From Streptomyces plumbidurans (GTDB lineage Bacteria > Actinomycetota > Actinomycetes > Streptomycetales > Streptomycetaceae), in assembly GCF_019857225.1 (NCBI RefSeq), contig NZ_JAFJSY010000051.1:24045-88044 (forward strand): a stretch of 64,000 bases of DNA, given 5' to 3'. The notes beneath the pieces were generated by a model that saw nothing but the letters and a program-made list of their open reading frames with translations, ran no database searches and was not told the DNA's origin. Positions 32,731 through 41,390 of the stretch are shown here, in pieces. The stretch's first letter is position 1. Every line of letters begins with the position of its first letter. The position numbers and the translations under genes were made by a program.

Positions 32731-33420
32731 TCAGAGGGTGTGCGGGACCGTGACCGCGCTCGCCACCAGCCCCCGCTGCACCGTCCACCGGCCCTCGAAG
32801 CGGCCGAGCCGTCGGCCGCCGACCAGTGGGCCGGGGACGAGGAGTTCGGCCCGGAAGCCGCCGTGCAGCGGCGCACCGGGACCGGGGTCCAGGGACATCT
32901 CGATGTCGGCCTCGGTGAACTCCAGCCATTGCCGGGTGAGGGGGAACCACGCCTTGTAGACGGACTCCTTGGCGCTGAACAGCAGCCGGTCCCAGTGGAC
33001 CTCGGGGTGCTGCCCGGCGAGGAGGCGCAGCCGCGCCGCTTCGGCGGGCAGCGACACGGCGTCGAGGACGCCGTCGGGGAGCTCCTGATGGGGTTCGGCG
33101 TCGATGCCGAGGGAGGCCAGGTCGGCGGCGCGGACCAGGGCGGCGGCGCAGTAGCCGTCGCAGTGCGTCATGGTGCCGGCCAGCCCGGCCGGCCAGATGG
33201 GGGCTCCTCGCTCGCCGGGCAGGACGGGCTGCGGCGGCACGCCGAGCTTGTCCATCGCGCGGCGCGCACAGGCGCGTACGAGGGCGAACTCGCGGCGGCG
33301 CTTGGGCACGGCCTGCGCCACCACCGCGGCCTCCTCGGGGTAAAGCGGCGCGGGTTCGCTCCCGTCGTCGCCGAACACCTCCACGGCCACCACCTCGTCC
33401 GGCAGCAGCTCCTCGATCAC
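32731..33420 (-). CDS. 4'-phosphopantetheinyl transferase (Sfp/EntD type)
   Basis: A 229-residue enzyme that moves the phosphopantetheine arm of CoA to carrier proteins of PKS/NRPS systems. The magnesium-binding motif is SLGIDAEPH and the catalytic block is LLFSAKESVYKAWF; the THCDGY motif fits the EntD-like branch. GTG at 33420 overlaps the phosphoesterase stop (GTGA) and has GGAGGTGGG before it. No biosynthetic cluster is in this window, so it is probably a general or distant-acting activator. Confidence 0.93.
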   Translation of the reverse strand: MIEELLPDEVVAVEVFGDDGSEPAPLYPEEAAVVAQAVPKRRREFALVRACARRAMDKLGVPPQPVLPGERGAPIWPAGLAGTMTHCDGYCAAALVRAADLASLGIDAEPHQELPDGVLDAVSLPAEAARLRLLAGQHPEVHWDRLLFSAKESVYKAWFPLTRQWLEFTEADIEMSLDPGPGAPLHGGFRAELLVPGPLVGGRRLGRFEGRWTVQRGLVASAVTVPHTL

Positions 33421-34277
33421 CCGACGCCCACCTCCTCCGGCAGCACCCGGCGCAGTCTCCCCGGCGGCTGCGGCCGCTTGCGCCATTCGCGGGGGTAGCC
33501 GACGGACACCTCCTCGAAGCGGACGCCGTCGTGGAAGGTGGTCCGCGGGATGTGCAGATGCCCGTAGACCATGGTCGCCACGCGGAAGCGGCGGTGCCAG
33601 TCGGCGGTGAGTTCCGTGCCGCACCACATGGCGAACTCGGGGTGCCACAGGACGTCACAGGGGTGGCGGTCGAGGGGGTAGTGGTTGACGAGGACGGTGG
33701 GCAGGTCCTCGGGCAGTGCGGCGAGTCGGCGTTCGGTCTCGGCGACCCGGGCCCGGCACCAGGCCTCGCGGCTCGGGTAGGGGTCGGGGTGGAGCAGGTA
33801 CTCGTCGGTGCACACGATGCCGGTTCCGTGCGCGTACCGAAGCCCCTGCGCCTTGGTGGTGCAGCCGGCCGGCAGGAACGAGTAGTCGTAGAGGAGGAAG
33901 AGCGGTGCGACGGCGACGGGGCCGTGCGGGCCCTGCCAGATCGGGTAGGGGTCCTCGGGGGTGGTGACGCCGAGTTCGCGGCACATCTCGACGAGGTGGT
34001 CGTAGCGGGCGGCGCCGCGCAGGGTGACGGGGTCCTTGGGATGGGTCCACAGCTCGTGGTTGCCGGGCGTCCAGACGACCTTGGCGAAGCGGCTCGCGAG
34101 GGTCTTCAGCGCCAAGCGGATGTCGGACACGGTCTCCGAGACGTCGCCGGCGACCAGCAGCCAGTCCTCGTCCGATTCCGGCCGCATCGCCTCGACGAGG
34201 GCGCGGTTCTCTGCGTATCCGATGTGCAGATCGCTGATGGCCAGCAGTTGTCCGGCACCACCGGCCGTCGACGTCAC
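33417..34277 (-). CDS. Calcineurin-like metallophosphoesterase
   Basis: A 286-residue enzyme with the five metal-binding blocks of the family in order: ISDLHIG, AGDVSE, GNHELW, VNHYPL and YGHLHI. GTG at 34277 follows GGGGGCGAGAG. It is coupled to the phosphopantetheinyl transferase by a 4-bp overlap, which suggests a related job. Acting on phosphopantetheine or CoA derivatives is only a guess. Confidence 0.9.
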   Translation of the reverse strand: MTSTAGGAGQLLAISDLHIGYAENRALVEAMRPESDEDWLLVAGDVSETVSDIRLALKTLASRFAKVVWTPGNHELWTHPKDPVTLRGAARYDHLVEMCRELGVTTPEDPYPIWQGPHGPVAVAPLFLLYDYSFLPAGCTTKAQGLRYAHGTGIVCTDEYLLHPDPYPSREAWCRARVAETERRLAALPEDLPTVLVNHYPLDRHPCDVLWHPEFAMWCGTELTADWHRRFRVATMVYGHLHIPRTTFHDGVRFEEVSVGYPREWRKRPQPPGRLRRVLPEEVGVG

Positions 34278-34583
34278 CTCTCGCCCCCTCCGTGCAACCC
34301 GGTGCACTCACGAACGGCACCACGAGAACACACCACGCCGCTTTCCGACAAGGCGGCTCTGCGGGCCTGGCTGGGGTGTGGGGCAGCAACGGTGATCGGC
34401 GTACGGGGCGGGTGGGAACTCGTAATACGGACGTTGCACGCGTGACGCCCGGGAGGCCGTATGATCGCCCCGACACCAACGCCTCGGATTCCCTTCAGAC
34501 AGGGGCGGTTCGGTGACCCTCCATTTTCCCTGCCCGGGTGCGGGCCGCTCGGCCCTGCCCGCAAACCGTGAAAGGCGGCCTGC
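34278..34583. other. 306-bp intergenic region between divergent genes
   Basis: It should hold promoters for the phosphoesterase (minus) and ATP-grasp (plus) genes. A -10-like TATGAT lies at about 34459-34465. A weak hairpin (GCCGC ... GGCGGC, 34337-34357) is visible. I see no credible gene in it. Confidence 0.5.
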
Positions 34584-35738
34584 ATGGTCTACCGCGTACG
34601 CGTCTGGCTCAACCGCACGTACGCGGAGAACGTGTTCTTCATGGATCAGCTGCGCAGAAATCCGAGCGATCGGGCCGTGGAGATCCATGCGACGCACGGG
34701 GACGTGGACTCCCCCGTGCTGGCCGCCGCCGACACCGCCGAGCTGGAGCCGGAGGGTCTGTCCCCGGCCGCGTACGTGGAGTTCGCGCTCGACCAGTGCC
34801 AGCGGCGCGGCATCGACGTGTTCGTGCCCCGGCTGCACCAGTCGGCGATCGTGGCGCACCGCGCGGAGTTCGAGGCCGTGGGCACGGCGCTGCTCGCGCC
34901 GCCGCCGGAGGCCGTGGCCGTCTTCGAGGACAAGGTCATCGCCTACGAGGCCGTACAGGCGATCGGGGGGCCCGTGCCGCCCTGGTGGCGGGTCAGGTCG
35001 GCGGATGAACTCGTGGCCGCCGTCGAGGAGTTGGAGGCGGACGGGCACACGGCGTGCTTCAAGCCGGCGTCCGGCGCGGGCGGTGTGGGCTTCCGGGTGA
35101 TCACGCGTTCGCCCTTCTCGATGGCGCAGTTGAGCGGCTTTCCGACGCCGTATGTTCCGCTGGATCTGGTGGTGTCGGCGTTGCAGCAGGCGGACGAGCC
35201 GGTCGACTGGCTGGTGATGCCGCGTCTGGGGCAGCCGGAGGTGTCGGTGGACTGTCTCACCGGCCCGGACAACCGGATCCGGCTGGCGGTCGGCCGCACC
35301 AAGGACGGCCGGCGGCGCGGGTTCACGCTGCACGAGCAGTGGCTGGAGCCTGCGCGGCGGATCGCGGAGGGCTTCGGGCTGCATTACCTGACGAACATTC
35401 AGTTCCGGATGTTCGGCGACCGCCCGGTCCTGATGGATGTCAACACCCGGCCTGCGGGCGGGCTGCACCAGCTGTCCCTGTGCGGCGTCAACGCCCCTTG
35501 GGCGGCTGTGCAGTTGGCGCTCGGCGAGGACCCGGGCGAGATCACCCCGCCGTTCCTGGGCCAGGACTACACCGTGGTGTCGGGACTGCGGCCGCTGCGT
35601 CCGGCGACGCTTCCGCAGCAGCGCGCCCAGGAGTCGGAGCCCCTGCTGCTGGCCGTGCCCGCCCAGACGGCGGAACCGGCCGAGCCCGACCGGGCCACCG
35701 CCCCCGGTTCCGGCGCCCGGGCCACCACACCGGCCTGA
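34584..35738 (+). CDS. ATP-grasp enzyme of unknown substrate
   Basis: A 384-residue protein with an N-terminal Rossmann-like part (about 1-105), the ATP-grasp core with lysines in FEDKVIAYEA and CFKPASGAGGVGFRVI, and the Mg-binding VLMDVNTRPAGGLHQ near the C-terminus. ATP-grasp enzymes join a carboxylate to an amine or thiol through an acyl phosphate. It stands alone, transcribed toward the chitinase, with a disordered Pro/Ala tail of about 45 residues. No partner gene shows the substrate. Confidence 0.85.
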   Translation: MVYRVRVWLNRTYAENVFFMDQLRRNPSDRAVEIHATHGDVDSPVLAAADTAELEPEGLSPAAYVEFALDQCQRRGIDVFVPRLHQSAIVAHRAEFEAVGTALLAPPPEAVAVFEDKVIAYEAVQAIGGPVPPWWRVRSADELVAAVEELEADGHTACFKPASGAGGVGFRVITRSPFSMAQLSGFPTPYVPLDLVVSALQQADEPVDWLVMPRLGQPEVSVDCLTGPDNRIRLAVGRTKDGRRRGFTLHEQWLEPARRIAEGFGLHYLTNIQFRMFGDRPVLMDVNTRPAGGLHQLSLCGVNAPWAAVQLALGEDPGEITPPFLGQDYTVVSGLRPLRPATLPQQRAQESEPLLLAVPAQTAEPAEPDRATAPGSGARATTPA

Positions 35739-35776
35739 GACCGAGCGACCCGGAAACCGACCACCCCTGAGCCCCA

Positions 35777-35833
35777 ACCGGTCTGGACCAATCATGGCGC
35801 AGCACCTTGACACCATGATTGGTCCATACCAAC
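35777..35833. promoter_or_regulatory. Two inverted DasR-like sites in front of the chitinase
   Basis: ACCGGTCTGGACCAAT (35777-35792) agrees with the DasR consensus ACTGGTCTAGACCAGT at 13 of 16 positions; ATTGGTCCATACCAAC (35818-35833) agrees at 11. The two are also parts of a nearly perfect 18-bp inverted repeat (GGTcTGGACCAATCATGG against GGTaTGGACCAATCATGG). A TTGACA lies between them at 35807. Control by N-acetylglucosamine-responsive DasR is strongly suggested. Confidence 0.75.
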
Positions 35834-35888
35834 TTGGTTGCGCACCTTTCTGCACTCCCGAACACCCCCATTTCTCCTGGGAGATCGC

Positions 35889-37574
35889 ATGCGCAGCTCA
35901 TTCGGACGGCACAGACGTCGTCTCCTCGCACTGCTCGGCTCCGCCGCCCTCGCACTCGCCGGAGCCATCGCGCTTCCCGGCACGGCCCAGGCGGCCAACA
36001 TCCTGTCCAACCCCGGCTTCGAGTCGGGCAACCTCTCCCCGTGGAGTTGCACCGGCAACCTCGGCTCCGTCGTCTCCTCTCCCGTGCACGGCGGGTCCAA
36101 GGCCCTTCAGGGCGCGGTGAGTTCGAGCGACAACGCCCAGTGCAGCCAGACCGTGTCGGTCCAGCCGAACACGACCTACTCGCTCAGCGGCTGGGTACGC
36201 GGCTCCTACGTGTACCTCGGCGTCGACGGCGGCGCCTCCACCTGGACGACCTCCCCGTCGGCGTACAGCCAGCTCTCGGTCTCCTTCACCACCGGCGCCT
36301 CGCAGACCAGCGCGAAGATCTACGTCCACGGCTGGTACGCCCAGGGCAGCTACTGGGCCGACGACATCAGCCTGGACGGACCCGGCGGCGGAGGCGGGGG
36401 CGACACCCAGGCCCCGACCGCGCCCAGCGGGCTGACCTCGACCGGCAAGACCTCCTCCAGCGTGTCGCTGAAGTGGAACGCCTCCACGGACAACGTGGGC
36501 GTGAGCGCCTACGACATCTACAGCGGCTCCAACCAGGTCCTCAGCGTGTCCGGCACGAGCGCCACGGTCGGCGGGCTCTCCCCCAGCACGGCCTACACCT
36601 TCACCGTCAAGGCGCGCGACGCGGCCGGGAACACCTCCGGCGCCTCCAACTCCGTGAGCGTGACGACCGACGCGGGCGGTGGCGGCGGCACCGGGTTCAA
36701 GCAGGCCGCGCCCTATCTCTACGAGGGCTGGGGCGACCCGCCGAGCCCGTCCACGGTGATGAGCGCGACCGGCATCAAGTGGTTCACGATGGCCTTCGTG
36801 CTCGACTCCGGCGGCTGCAACCCGGCCTGGGACGGCAGCCGTCCGCTGACCGGCGGCGCCGACCAGAGCGCCATCAACCAGATCCGTTCCGCGGGCGGGG
36901 ACATCGTGCCGTCGTTCGGCGGCTGGCAGGGCAGCAAGCTCGGCGCCAACTGCTCCTCCGCGAGCGCGCTCGCGGGCGCCCTGCAGAAGGTGATCGACGC
37001 CTACTCGCTCAAGGCGATCGACATGGACATCGAGAACTCCGACGAGTTCGAGAACGAGGCCGTCCAGGCGAAGATCCTCACCGCCCTGAAGACGGTCAAG
37101 GCCAACAACCCCGGCCTCAGGACCATCGTCACCTTCGGCACGTCGACCACCGGCCCGACCTACTACGGCAACCGGCTCATCGAGCAGGCGCAGTCGCTGA
37201 ACGCCGGCATCGACGTCTTCACGATCATGCCGTTCGACTTCGGCGGCGGCTCCGACATGTACGGCAACACCGTGAACGCCGCGGAGGGCCTGAAGGCCAA
37301 GCTGAAGTCGACCTTCGGCTGGGACGACGCGACCGCGTACGCCCACATGGGCATCTCCGGCATGAACGGACTGTCCGACCAGCAGGAGAACACCACCCCG
37401 GCGATCTGGACCCAGATCCGCGACTGGGCGAACAGCCACCACATCGCCCGGCTCGCCTACTGGGCGGTCAACCGTGACCGGCCGTGCCCGGGCGGCGGCG
37501 TGGTGAGCAACTGCTCCGGCATCAGCCAGAACAACTGGCAGTTCACCTCGATCACGGCCGGCTTCACCGGCTAG
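35889..37574 (+). CDS. Secreted GH18 chitinase with carbohydrate-binding and fibronectin III domains
   Basis: A 561-residue secreted enzyme. It has a signal peptide (about 1-37, ending AQA), a CBM4/16-like beta-sandwich (about 38-165, NILSNPGFESGNLSPW), a Gly-rich linker, a fibronectin type III domain (about 175-265), and a GH18 barrel to the end. The catalytic DxDxE motif is D378-M-D380-I-E382, with SxGG as PSFGGWQG before it. GGGAG precedes the ATG at 35889. It hydrolyses chitin by substrate-assisted catalysis, and the DasR-like sites upstream fit. Confidence 0.93.
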   Translation: MRSSFGRHRRRLLALLGSAALALAGAIALPGTAQAANILSNPGFESGNLSPWSCTGNLGSVVSSPVHGGSKALQGAVSSSDNAQCSQTVSVQPNTTYSLSGWVRGSYVYLGVDGGASTWTTSPSAYSQLSVSFTTGASQTSAKIYVHGWYAQGSYWADDISLDGPGGGGGGDTQAPTAPSGLTSTGKTSSSVSLKWNASTDNVGVSAYDIYSGSNQVLSVSGTSATVGGLSPSTAYTFTVKARDAAGNTSGASNSVSVTTDAGGGGGTGFKQAAPYLYEGWGDPPSPSTVMSATGIKWFTMAFVLDSGGCNPAWDGSRPLTGGADQSAINQIRSAGGDIVPSFGGWQGSKLGANCSSASALAGALQKVIDAYSLKAIDMDIENSDEFENEAVQAKILTALKTVKANNPGLRTIVTFGTSTTGPTYYGNRLIEQAQSLNAGIDVFTIMPFDFGGGSDMYGNTVNAAEGLKAKLKSTFGWDDATAYAHMGISGMNGLSDQQENTTPAIWTQIRDWANSHHIARLAYWAVNRDRPCPGGGVVSNCSGISQNNWQFTSITAGFTG

Positions 37575-37608
37575 CACTGGCCCCTTCAACCGGCCGGCCC
37601 TCGCCGTT

Positions 37609-38496
37609 TCAGTGGCGTGGGGGTGCCCCGACCGGGTACCCCCACGCCCGCGCCGTCTCCGCGAGCCGCGGCGGCAGGGCGGTCGTCCCGTCGGCGGAGC
37701 GGGCGGGCTGGATCCGGCCCGATCGGATGGTGCTCGACCAGTCGCCGAGCTGCGGGCGGAACGTGCCGTGGTCCTTGGTGCCGTAGTCGAGCATGCCGCT
37801 CTCCCACTCGACGCCGAGGTAGTCGCACAGACCGCGGGTGACCCGCTCCGGCTCGGCGGTGAGGTCCTCGTACCTCACCACGTGGGTATCCAGGCTCTGC
37901 CGCGCGGCCTCCAGCTTCTCGCTGTAGCCGAGCACCTCGGCGTGGATGGCCTCGTGGTCCGGGTCGGTACGGCGGTCGGTCAGCGAGGCGATGACCGCGC
38001 CCGGGTGGCGCAGCAGCAGGATGTAGCGGGCGTGGGGCCAACATCGGTGCAGGCGCGGCCAGATGAGCGTGTTGGGCGGCGTCTTGTCGACGATGACGTC
38101 CTTGCCGCTGCGGGTCAGCTCCAGATGCAGCACCCGGTCCCACAGCAGGTGCTCCAGCTCGTCCTTGTCGAGCTGCAGCTCCCGCATGGCGTCGGCGGTG
38201 AACTCGCGCGAGAGCTCGACGTGCAGCGTCCGCAGATGCATCTCGTGCGGGGCGCGGATGCGGCTGTGGCTGTTCAGCAGGACCCGCAGCAGGGTGGAGC
38301 CGGAGCGCACCGAGGACAGGACGAAGACCGGGGAGTCCACCAGGCGCGGGACGGGAGGCGCGGTGTAGGACGCGTCGGCGCCGCGCGGGGACGGCACGGC
38401 GTCCAGGTGCCTGCGAGGTGGGCTCACCGCCTGCGCCATGAGCCTCCCCCGGCGCTTGAGCCCCTTGCGTATCGCGGTTATACGGCGGTCACTCAC
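37609..38496 (-). CDS. PAPS-dependent sulfotransferase family protein
   Basis: A 295-residue protein with the 5'-phosphosulfate loop SSVRSGSTLLRVLLNSH and the 3'-phosphate motif around RYILLLRHPGAVIASL. The GTG at 38496 has GAGGAAGG upstream. The last part is Pro/Arg-rich. It would transfer sulfate from PAPS to a carbohydrate or small molecule; no partner gene indicates which. Its stop is 35 bp from the convergent chitinase stop. Confidence 0.85.
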   Translation of the reverse strand: MSDRRITAIRKGLKRRGRLMAQAVSPPRRHLDAVPSPRGADASYTAPPVPRLVDSPVFVLSSVRSGSTLLRVLLNSHSRIRAPHEMHLRTLHVELSREFTADAMRELQLDKDELEHLLWDRVLHLELTRSGKDVIVDKTPPNTLIWPRLHRCWPHARYILLLRHPGAVIASLTDRRTDPDHEAIHAEVLGYSEKLEAARQSLDTHVVRYEDLTAEPERVTRGLCDYLGVEWESGMLDYGTKDHGTFRPQLGDWSSTIRSGRIQPARSADGTTALPPRLAETARAWGYPVGAPPRH

Positions 38497-38577
38497 GCTG
38501 ACACCTTCCTCTTGCCTGGTGGCCCGCATCCCAGTGGGAGCAGGCGAACTCCGGGTGTCGCGGAGGGGAACGAAGCT

Positions 38578-38608
38578 GGTCACGGACCCTGTCGCAGGGC
38601 CCGTGACC
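38578..38608. terminator. Strong hairpin downstream of the GH4 gene
   Basis: Arms 38578-38591 and 38595-38608 pair at 13 of 14 positions around a TCG loop. It lies 49 bp past the GH4 stop and before the sulfotransferase start. It lacks a T-run, which is usual in Streptomyces. Confidence 0.75.
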
Positions 38609-38656
38609 AGGTGGCTTACCGCTTTCTTAAGATTCGATGGAAAGTTCCCGGGGGCC

Positions 38657-39994
38657 TCACTTCAGGTAGGCCAGGCCGGGGTGAACCTGCGTGTAGCCCT
38701 CGACGAGACGTCGGGCCACGTTCACGGAGTCGACGAGCGGGTGCAGGGCGAAGGCCTTCTCCGCCGTGGTGCGGGAGCCGGACTCGGCGGCGGACAGCAC
38801 CTCGCGCTCGACCGCCTTGACCGCGCAGACCAGGCCGGTGGCGTGGTCGGGCAGCGGGGCGACCGTGACCGGGTGCGCGCCGCCCGCGTCGACCAGGCAC
38901 GGGACCTCGATGACGGCCTCGGTGTCGAGCACCGACAGGGTGGTGCGGTTGCGGACGTTGAGGATCAGGGTGGCGCGCTCGTCGCGGGCGATGGCCCGCA
39001 TCAGGGCGAGGGCGACCTTCTCGTAGCCGCCGGAGAGGTCGTCGGCGTCGCGTTCGCCGGCGCCCGCGCTCTCGCGGTTCTCCGCCATGTACGTCGCCTC
39101 GCGCTCGGCGCGGGTGCGGTCCCAGGTGGCGAGTGCCCCGGCGCCGGGATCGCGCATCTGCTCGTAGAAGTGCGCCTGCTGGTCGCGCAGGAAGGCACCG
39201 CGGGTCTTCTCGGCCAGCTGGTAGGCGCGGACGGTTTCGCGGTTGAAGTAGTAGTAGTGCAGGTATTCGTTGGGGATCGCGCCGAGGGACTGCAGCCAGT
39301 CGGCGCCGAAGAGCTTGCCCTCCTCGAAGGAGCCGAGCAGGCCGGGGTCGGCGAGCAGCCGCGGGAGTTCGTCGCGTCCGGCGATGTGCAGGCCGCGCAC
39401 CCAGCCGAGGTGGTTGAGGCCGACGTAGTCGATCCATGCCTGGTTCGGGTCGCCGCCGAGGACGCGGGCGATACGGCGGCCGAGGCCGACCGGGGAGTCG
39501 CAGATGCCGATGACGCGGTCGCCGAGGTGGCGGGACATGGCCTCGGTGACCAGGCCCGCCGGGTTGGTGAAGTTGATGACCCAGGCGTCGGGCGCGAGCC
39601 GGGCCACCCGCTGGGCGATGTCGACGGCGACGGGGACGGTGCGCAGGCCGTAGGCGATGCCGCCCGCGCCGACCGTCTCCTGGCCGAGGACGCCCTCGGC
39701 GAGGGCGACCCGCTCGTCGTTCGCCCGGCCCTCCAGGCCGCCGACGCGGATCGCGGAGAAGACGAAGTCGGCGCCGCGCAGGGCCGCGTCGAGGTTGGTC
39801 GTGGCGCTCACCGCGGGGGCGTCGGGCACCCCGGCCGCCTGCTCGGCCAGCACCCGGGTGACCGCGTCCAGCCGGCCGGCGTCCAGGTCGTGCAGGACGA
39901 CGTCGGTGACCCGTCCCTCGGCGTGGTCCGTCAGCAGCGCCCCGTACACCAGTGGCACCCGGAACCCGCCACCGCCCAGAATCGTCAGCTTCAC
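38657..39994 (-). CDS. GH4 family glycosidase (6-phospho-beta-glucosidase type)
   Basis: A 445-residue NAD- and metal-dependent glycosidase using the unusual redox-elimination mechanism. It has the N-terminal NAD fold (LTILGGGGFRVPLV), the metal-ligand region ICDSPVG and NFTNPAG, and the HLGW block. GTG at 39994 has GGAGAGG before it. The 6-phospho-beta-glucosidase branch fits best, but alpha-galactosidase/glucosidase members look similar, and no PTS gene is nearby. Transcribed away from the PaaX-type gene, 87 bp apart. Confidence 0.9.
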   Translation of the reverse strand: MKLTILGGGGFRVPLVYGALLTDHAEGRVTDVVLHDLDAGRLDAVTRVLAEQAAGVPDAPAVSATTNLDAALRGADFVFSAIRVGGLEGRANDERVALAEGVLGQETVGAGGIAYGLRTVPVAVDIAQRVARLAPDAWVINFTNPAGLVTEAMSRHLGDRVIGICDSPVGLGRRIARVLGGDPNQAWIDYVGLNHLGWVRGLHIAGRDELPRLLADPGLLGSFEEGKLFGADWLQSLGAIPNEYLHYYYFNRETVRAYQLAEKTRGAFLRDQQAHFYEQMRDPGAGALATWDRTRAEREATYMAENRESAGAGERDADDLSGGYEKVALALMRAIARDERATLILNVRNRTTLSVLDTEAVIEVPCLVDAGGAHPVTVAPLPDHATGLVCAVKAVEREVLSAAESGSRTTAEKAFALHPLVDSVNVARRLVEGYTQVHPGLAYLK

Positions 39995-40081
39995 GCCTGC
40001 ACCTCTCCTGCCGCCACGCCTGTGTCGCGGCGTGAACATTACTCGTCGTCCTGACGTGGAGGTCGTCGTACGGTGGGCCGC

Positions 40082-40912
40082 ATGACAGGTGAGGAGTCGT
40101 TGCGGCCCCAGTCCCTCCTGCTGACGTTCCTGGGTGACCAGGTGCTCGGGCGGGACGTCTGTGTGTACTCGGGCAGCGTGATCGACGTCTTCGAGCGGGC
40201 CGGGGTCGGCGAGCAGGCCACCCGTTCGACGCTGACCCGGATGGTCCACCGGGGTCTGCTGCGCCGCCAGCGCGAGGGCCGCCGGATGTACTTCGGCCTG
40301 ACCGAGCACTCCACAGCGGTGCTGCGGGACGGCGAGCGGCGCATCTGGCAGACGGGTGCCGTCAACCGCACCTGGGACGGCACCTGGACCCTGCTCGGTT
40401 TCTCGCTCCCCGAATCCTGGCAGCGCCAGCGCCACGATCTGCGCTCCAAGCTCACCTGGAGCGGCTTCGGCCCGCTGTTCAGCGGCCAGTGGATCGCGCC
40501 GGGCGAGGTCGACGTGTCGGAGCTGGTGTCCGAGCTGGGGCTGGCCGCCCATGTGAAGGTCTTCCGCGCCACGGCCGACACCGGCATGGACATCGGCGCG
40601 TTGATCGAGGAGACCTGGGAGCTGTCCGAACTGGCCGCGCGCTACGGGGACTTCACGCGCCGCTGGGAGGCACGCGAGAGCCGGCCGGCGGAGCCCGAGG
40701 ACGCGCTGGTGCTGCGGCTGCGGCTGCAGGCCGAGTGGCTGCAGATCATCCGCCGCGACCCGCGCCTGCCGGTCCGGCACCTGCCGGGCGACTGGCCCGC
40801 CGAGCGCGCCGAGAAGACGTTCCGCACCGTGCACGAGCGGCTCACCCCGCTCGCGCGCGAGGCGTCGGAACGCCTTCTCGACCTGGTGCCGGTGCGCCCC
40901 GGTCAGGCGTAG
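40082..40912 (+). CDS. PaaX-family transcriptional regulator
   Basis: A 276-residue repressor with N-terminal winged helix (LLTFLGDQVLGRDVCVYSGSVIDVFERAGVGEQATRSTLTRM), central Cas2-like domain and C-terminal helices. The family classically senses phenylacetyl-CoA. ATG at 40082 is used; a GTG 9 nt earlier is possible. It converges on and overlaps by 10 bp the MaoC-type gene, and is divergent from the GH4 gene. An acyl-CoA of the neighbouring pathway may be its ligand. Confidence 0.92.
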   Translation: MTGEESLRPQSLLLTFLGDQVLGRDVCVYSGSVIDVFERAGVGEQATRSTLTRMVHRGLLRRQREGRRMYFGLTEHSTAVLRDGERRIWQTGAVNRTWDGTWTLLGFSLPESWQRQRHDLRSKLTWSGFGPLFSGQWIAPGEVDVSELVSELGLAAHVKVFRATADTGMDIGALIEETWELSELAARYGDFTRRWEARESRPAEPEDALVLRLRLQAEWLQIIRRDPRLPVRHLPGDWPAERAEKTFRTVHERLTPLAREASERLLDLVPVRPGQA

Positions 40913-41358
40913 AAGCGGGACAGGCTCTGCAGCACCGCGGCCGGTTTGCTGCCGCCCTCGGTCTCGATCGTGCCGTCGACCGTGATCTGGACGCCGCCGG
41001 GCACCTCCGCGACCTCAGCGAGCCTGCCGACGAGCCGGATCCGGGAGCCCGCCTTCACCGGTGCGGGGAAACGGACCTTGTTCAGGCCGTAGTTGACCTT
41101 CGTGGTGACGCCCTGGACGTCGAGGAGTTCGGTGAAGAGCGGGATGAAGAGGGAGAGGGTCAGATAGCCGTGGGCGATCGGGGCGCCGAAGGGGCCCTCG
41201 GCGGCGCGCTCGGGGTCCACGTGGATCCACTGGTGGTCGCCGGTGGCGTCGGCGAAGGTGTCGATGCGCTCCTGGGTGACGTCGAGCCATGCACTGGTGC
41301 CGAGTTCGCTGCCGGCGAGCTTCTTCAGTTCGTCGATGCCGTTGACGGTGACGGTCAT
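40903..41358 (-). CDS. MaoC-type enoyl-CoA hydratase, CouM-like
   Basis: A 151-residue hot-dog-fold hydratase with the catalytic D-x4-H motif in DATGDHQWIHVDPERA and the FGAPIAHGYLTLSL block. It is the last gene of the SDR-amidohydrolase-CoA ligase-hydratase set. In Rhodococcus the same four functions (CouN, CouO, CouL, CouM) shorten p-hydroxycinnamates, with CouM hydrating the hydroxycinnamoyl-CoA double bond. ATG at 41358. Confidence 0.9.
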   Translation of the reverse strand: MTVTVNGIDELKKLAGSELGTSAWLDVTQERIDTFADATGDHQWIHVDPERAAEGPFGAPIAHGYLTLSLFIPLFTELLDVQGVTTKVNYGLNKVRFPAPVKAGSRIRLVGRLAEVAEVPGGVQITVDGTIETEGGSKPAAVLQSLSRFYA

Positions 41359-41390
41359 GGGTGGCCTGTTCCTTGTTACTTGAGGGATCG

